Shown here: positions 43,945-45,016 of the stretch, in pieces
Numbering within the stretch: position 1 is the stretch's first letter
Layout: every line of letters starts with the position of its first letter
NCBI GenBank assembly: GCA_934489735.1
Contig: CAKSSR010000014.1
Location: 1 to 45,016 of the forward strand
Reading direction: 5' to 3'
From: an uncultured Eubacteriales bacterium
GTDB lineage: Bacteria > Bacillota > Clostridia > Oscillospirales > Acutalibacteraceae
DNA length: 45,016 bases
The notes under the pieces: generated by a model
Databases searched by the model: none
Seen by the model: only the letters and a program-made list of their open reading frames with translations
What the model was told of the DNA's origin: nothing
Position numbers and translations under genes: made by a program

Positions 43945-45016
43945 TTAATATTTCATTCTCTTTTTCGCTGGTTTTCCCATAGATTCACTTACCATTATCC
44001 TGGCATGCATAAACGAATACTTCCCGCTTCTTCCTTTTTCAATGTCATGCACATATATATTTGCTCCTCTGTCTGCCCGAACGTCATTTGCTCCTAATAA
44101 TATCAATCGAGAATATGCTTCAGAATATAGCATGTTCTTGCCCTCTCTCATCTTTTGGATGTATATTGTTGCTATTTTGTCTGCTGCTTCTTCATTTGCT
44201 TCATCCAATACTATTGATTTGCAATATATGTAAGCATAATCTTTACTTTTCCCTTCGTTCTCCTTCTGTTCACATAATGATAATATTCGACTTGCTTGTT
44301 CTTCGCTTGCTCCATCAAATGCTACCAAATGGCTATAAATATCCGAGTAACCATGGTCCTTGCCTTCATTTATCCTTTGTTCATATATCATCGCCTCTCT
44401 GTCTGCTTGTGCTTCGCTCACTCTATCAACTATTAATTTGCAATATTTTTCAGCATAAAGAGCACTTCCGCCTTCTATCACCTTTTGTTCACATATTGTT
44501 GCTGTTCTATCCGCCTGCTTTTCACCCATTGTAGATATTATTAATCGGCAATAGTAATCAGAATATAAATAGCTCCTACCTTCTTTCATCTTCTGTTCAT
44601 ATATTGTTGCCCCCATGTCTGCCCGCTCTTCACTTACTTCATTAATTACTATTAATTTACAGTACTCTCTAGCATACAGTTGGTCTTTGCCTTCTCTTAT
44701 CTTCTCCTCAAAAATCTTTGCCATCTCATCTGCCATTTCTTCACTTATTTCATTGAATAATGCTAGTCGACAATAACAATCAGAATAAAAATGGTTCCTG
44801 CCTTCTATCCTCTTCTGTTCATATATTGCCGCTCCCTTGTCTGCCTGTTTCTCACTCGCTCCATAGGATACTATTAATTCGCAATATTCTTCCGTATAAA
44901 AATTAGTCCTACCTTCCTTAATCCTCTGTTCACATGTTTTTGCTATTTTATCCGCCTCCTCTTCATTTACTTCGAATGCTATCAGTCTACAATAGTAACT
45001 AGAATATGAATAATTC
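43945..45016 (-). CDS. Repeat protein with NLS-like end, 5' part outside window
   Basis: The reading frame is open to the right edge: at least 356 residues are visible, the upstream part reading NYSYSSYYCRLI and on through normal repeats, so the methionine at 44736 is internal and not the start. At least ten repeats of the YSDxYCRL type. The end GKPAKKRMKY fits P-x-x-K-R-x-K. The shared segment with the 484-residue neighbour includes YSHLVAFDGASEEQASRIL and FMHARIMVSESMG. Whether it has the family signal peptide cannot be seen. Confidence 0.88.
   Translation of the reverse strand, partial: NYSYSSYYCRLIAFEVNEEEADKIAKTCEQRIKEGRTNFYTEEYCELIVSYGASEKQADKGAAIYEQKRIEGRNHFYSDCYCRLALFNEISEEMADEMAKIFEEKIREGKDQLYAREYCKLIVINEVSEERADMGATIYEQKMKEGRSYLYSDYYCRLIISTMGEKQADRTATICEQKVIEGGSALYAEKYCKLIVDRVSEAQADREAMIYEQRINEGKDHGYSDIYSHLVAFDGASEEQASRILSLCEQKENEGKSKDYAYIYCKSIVLDEANEEAADKIATIYIQKMREGKNMLYSEAYSRLILLGANDVRADRGANIYVHDIEKGRSGKYSFMHARIMVSESMGKPAKKRMKY

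Noticed and set aside
16485..43971. C-terminal basic tails as LPXTG-type cell-wall sorting signals
   Set aside because: There is no LPXTG-like motif and no hydrophobic segment before the basic residues, both of which sortase substrates need.
16485..44736. Many plus-strand open frames of 60-157 codons opposite the repeat genes
   Set aside because: They are antisense shadows of the repetitive codon pattern: none has a ribosome binding site, they overlap in several frames, and their sequences are Leu/His/Phe-rich in the way reversed Lys/Glu/Tyr codons give.
15442..45016. CRISPR-like or minisatellite array suggested by frequent short motifs such as TCATATATTGTTGC
   Set aside because: The motifs are codons of the IYEQK segment, their spacing follows the ~108-bp protein repeat and drifts, and there are no unique spacers or constant direct repeats.
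15442..45016. Assignment of the repeats to Sel1, TPR, PPR or TAL-effector families
   Set aside because: Length is similar but the consensus glycines, tryptophans or hypervariable pair of those families are absent; no family name can be supported by eye.

Overview
The window looks like the chromosome of an AT-rich, low-GC, monoderm Clostridia-type bacterium. Evidence: SerRS, EF-Tu, EF-G, S7 and S12 of Firmicute type, strong GGAGG ribosome binding sites, lipobox lipoproteins, a RibU-type ECF S component, and sigma-A promoters. About one third (1-15.4 kb) is ordinary housekeeping DNA. The other two thirds (15.4-45.0 kb) is one same-strand array of twelve paralogous repeat-protein genes that I cannot assign to any named family.

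Layout. 1-757: two copies of a 168-bp element, each holding a minus-strand promoter, 11-bp direct repeats and hairpins (a candidate small-RNA locus). 758-1981 (+): lipoprotein NagZ-like glycosidase. 2250-7226 (-): str genes rpsL, rpsG, fusA, tuf. 7440-7682 (-): small membrane protein. 8109-11889 (+): family-5 solute-binding lipoprotein, ribU, tsaE, tsaB, rpiB; then upp (12096-12728, +) behind a structured leader. 12871-13269 (-): small secreted protein. 13921-15192 (-): serS. 15442 to the right edge (-): the repeat-protein array, last gene cut by the window edge.

The array. Eleven genes have a visible start. Ten of them encode a near-constant Sec signal peptide (core ALCLGT, SPase I site near SMA), then uninterrupted 36-37-residue two-helix repeats (YAxxYAxL...EEEA..xAxIYEQKRxEGKS), about 7 to 40 per protein. 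The eleventh (35837-36574) has no signal peptide. Nine of the twelve proteins end, within a few residues of the stop codon, in a short basic motif. In seven it fits the c-Myc-type nuclear localisation pattern P-x-x-K-R-x-[KR]; one copy reads PAAKRQKL against PAAKRVKL in c-Myc. One protein carries an AT-hook core (KRGRPRK) just before a variant of this motif. A Sec-exported, helical-repeat, nuclear-localisation design is what one would expect of a family of nucleomodulin effectors made by a bacterium living inside eukaryotic cells. This is an inference from sequence, not shown.

Regulation. Five promoters inside the array and both copies of the 5' element share an extended -10 (TGnTAnAAT-like), no recognisable -35, and upstream 11-bp-period direct repeats of TTAACA-N5 (Pho-box/OmpR-family style). 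In six of the seven the gap from the -10 to the nearest repeat unit is exactly 27 bp; in the seventh it is 6 bp, about two helical turns shorter. This suggests one response regulator drives the whole array plus the small RNA. No tRNA, rRNA, CRISPR array or insertion sequence was recognised.
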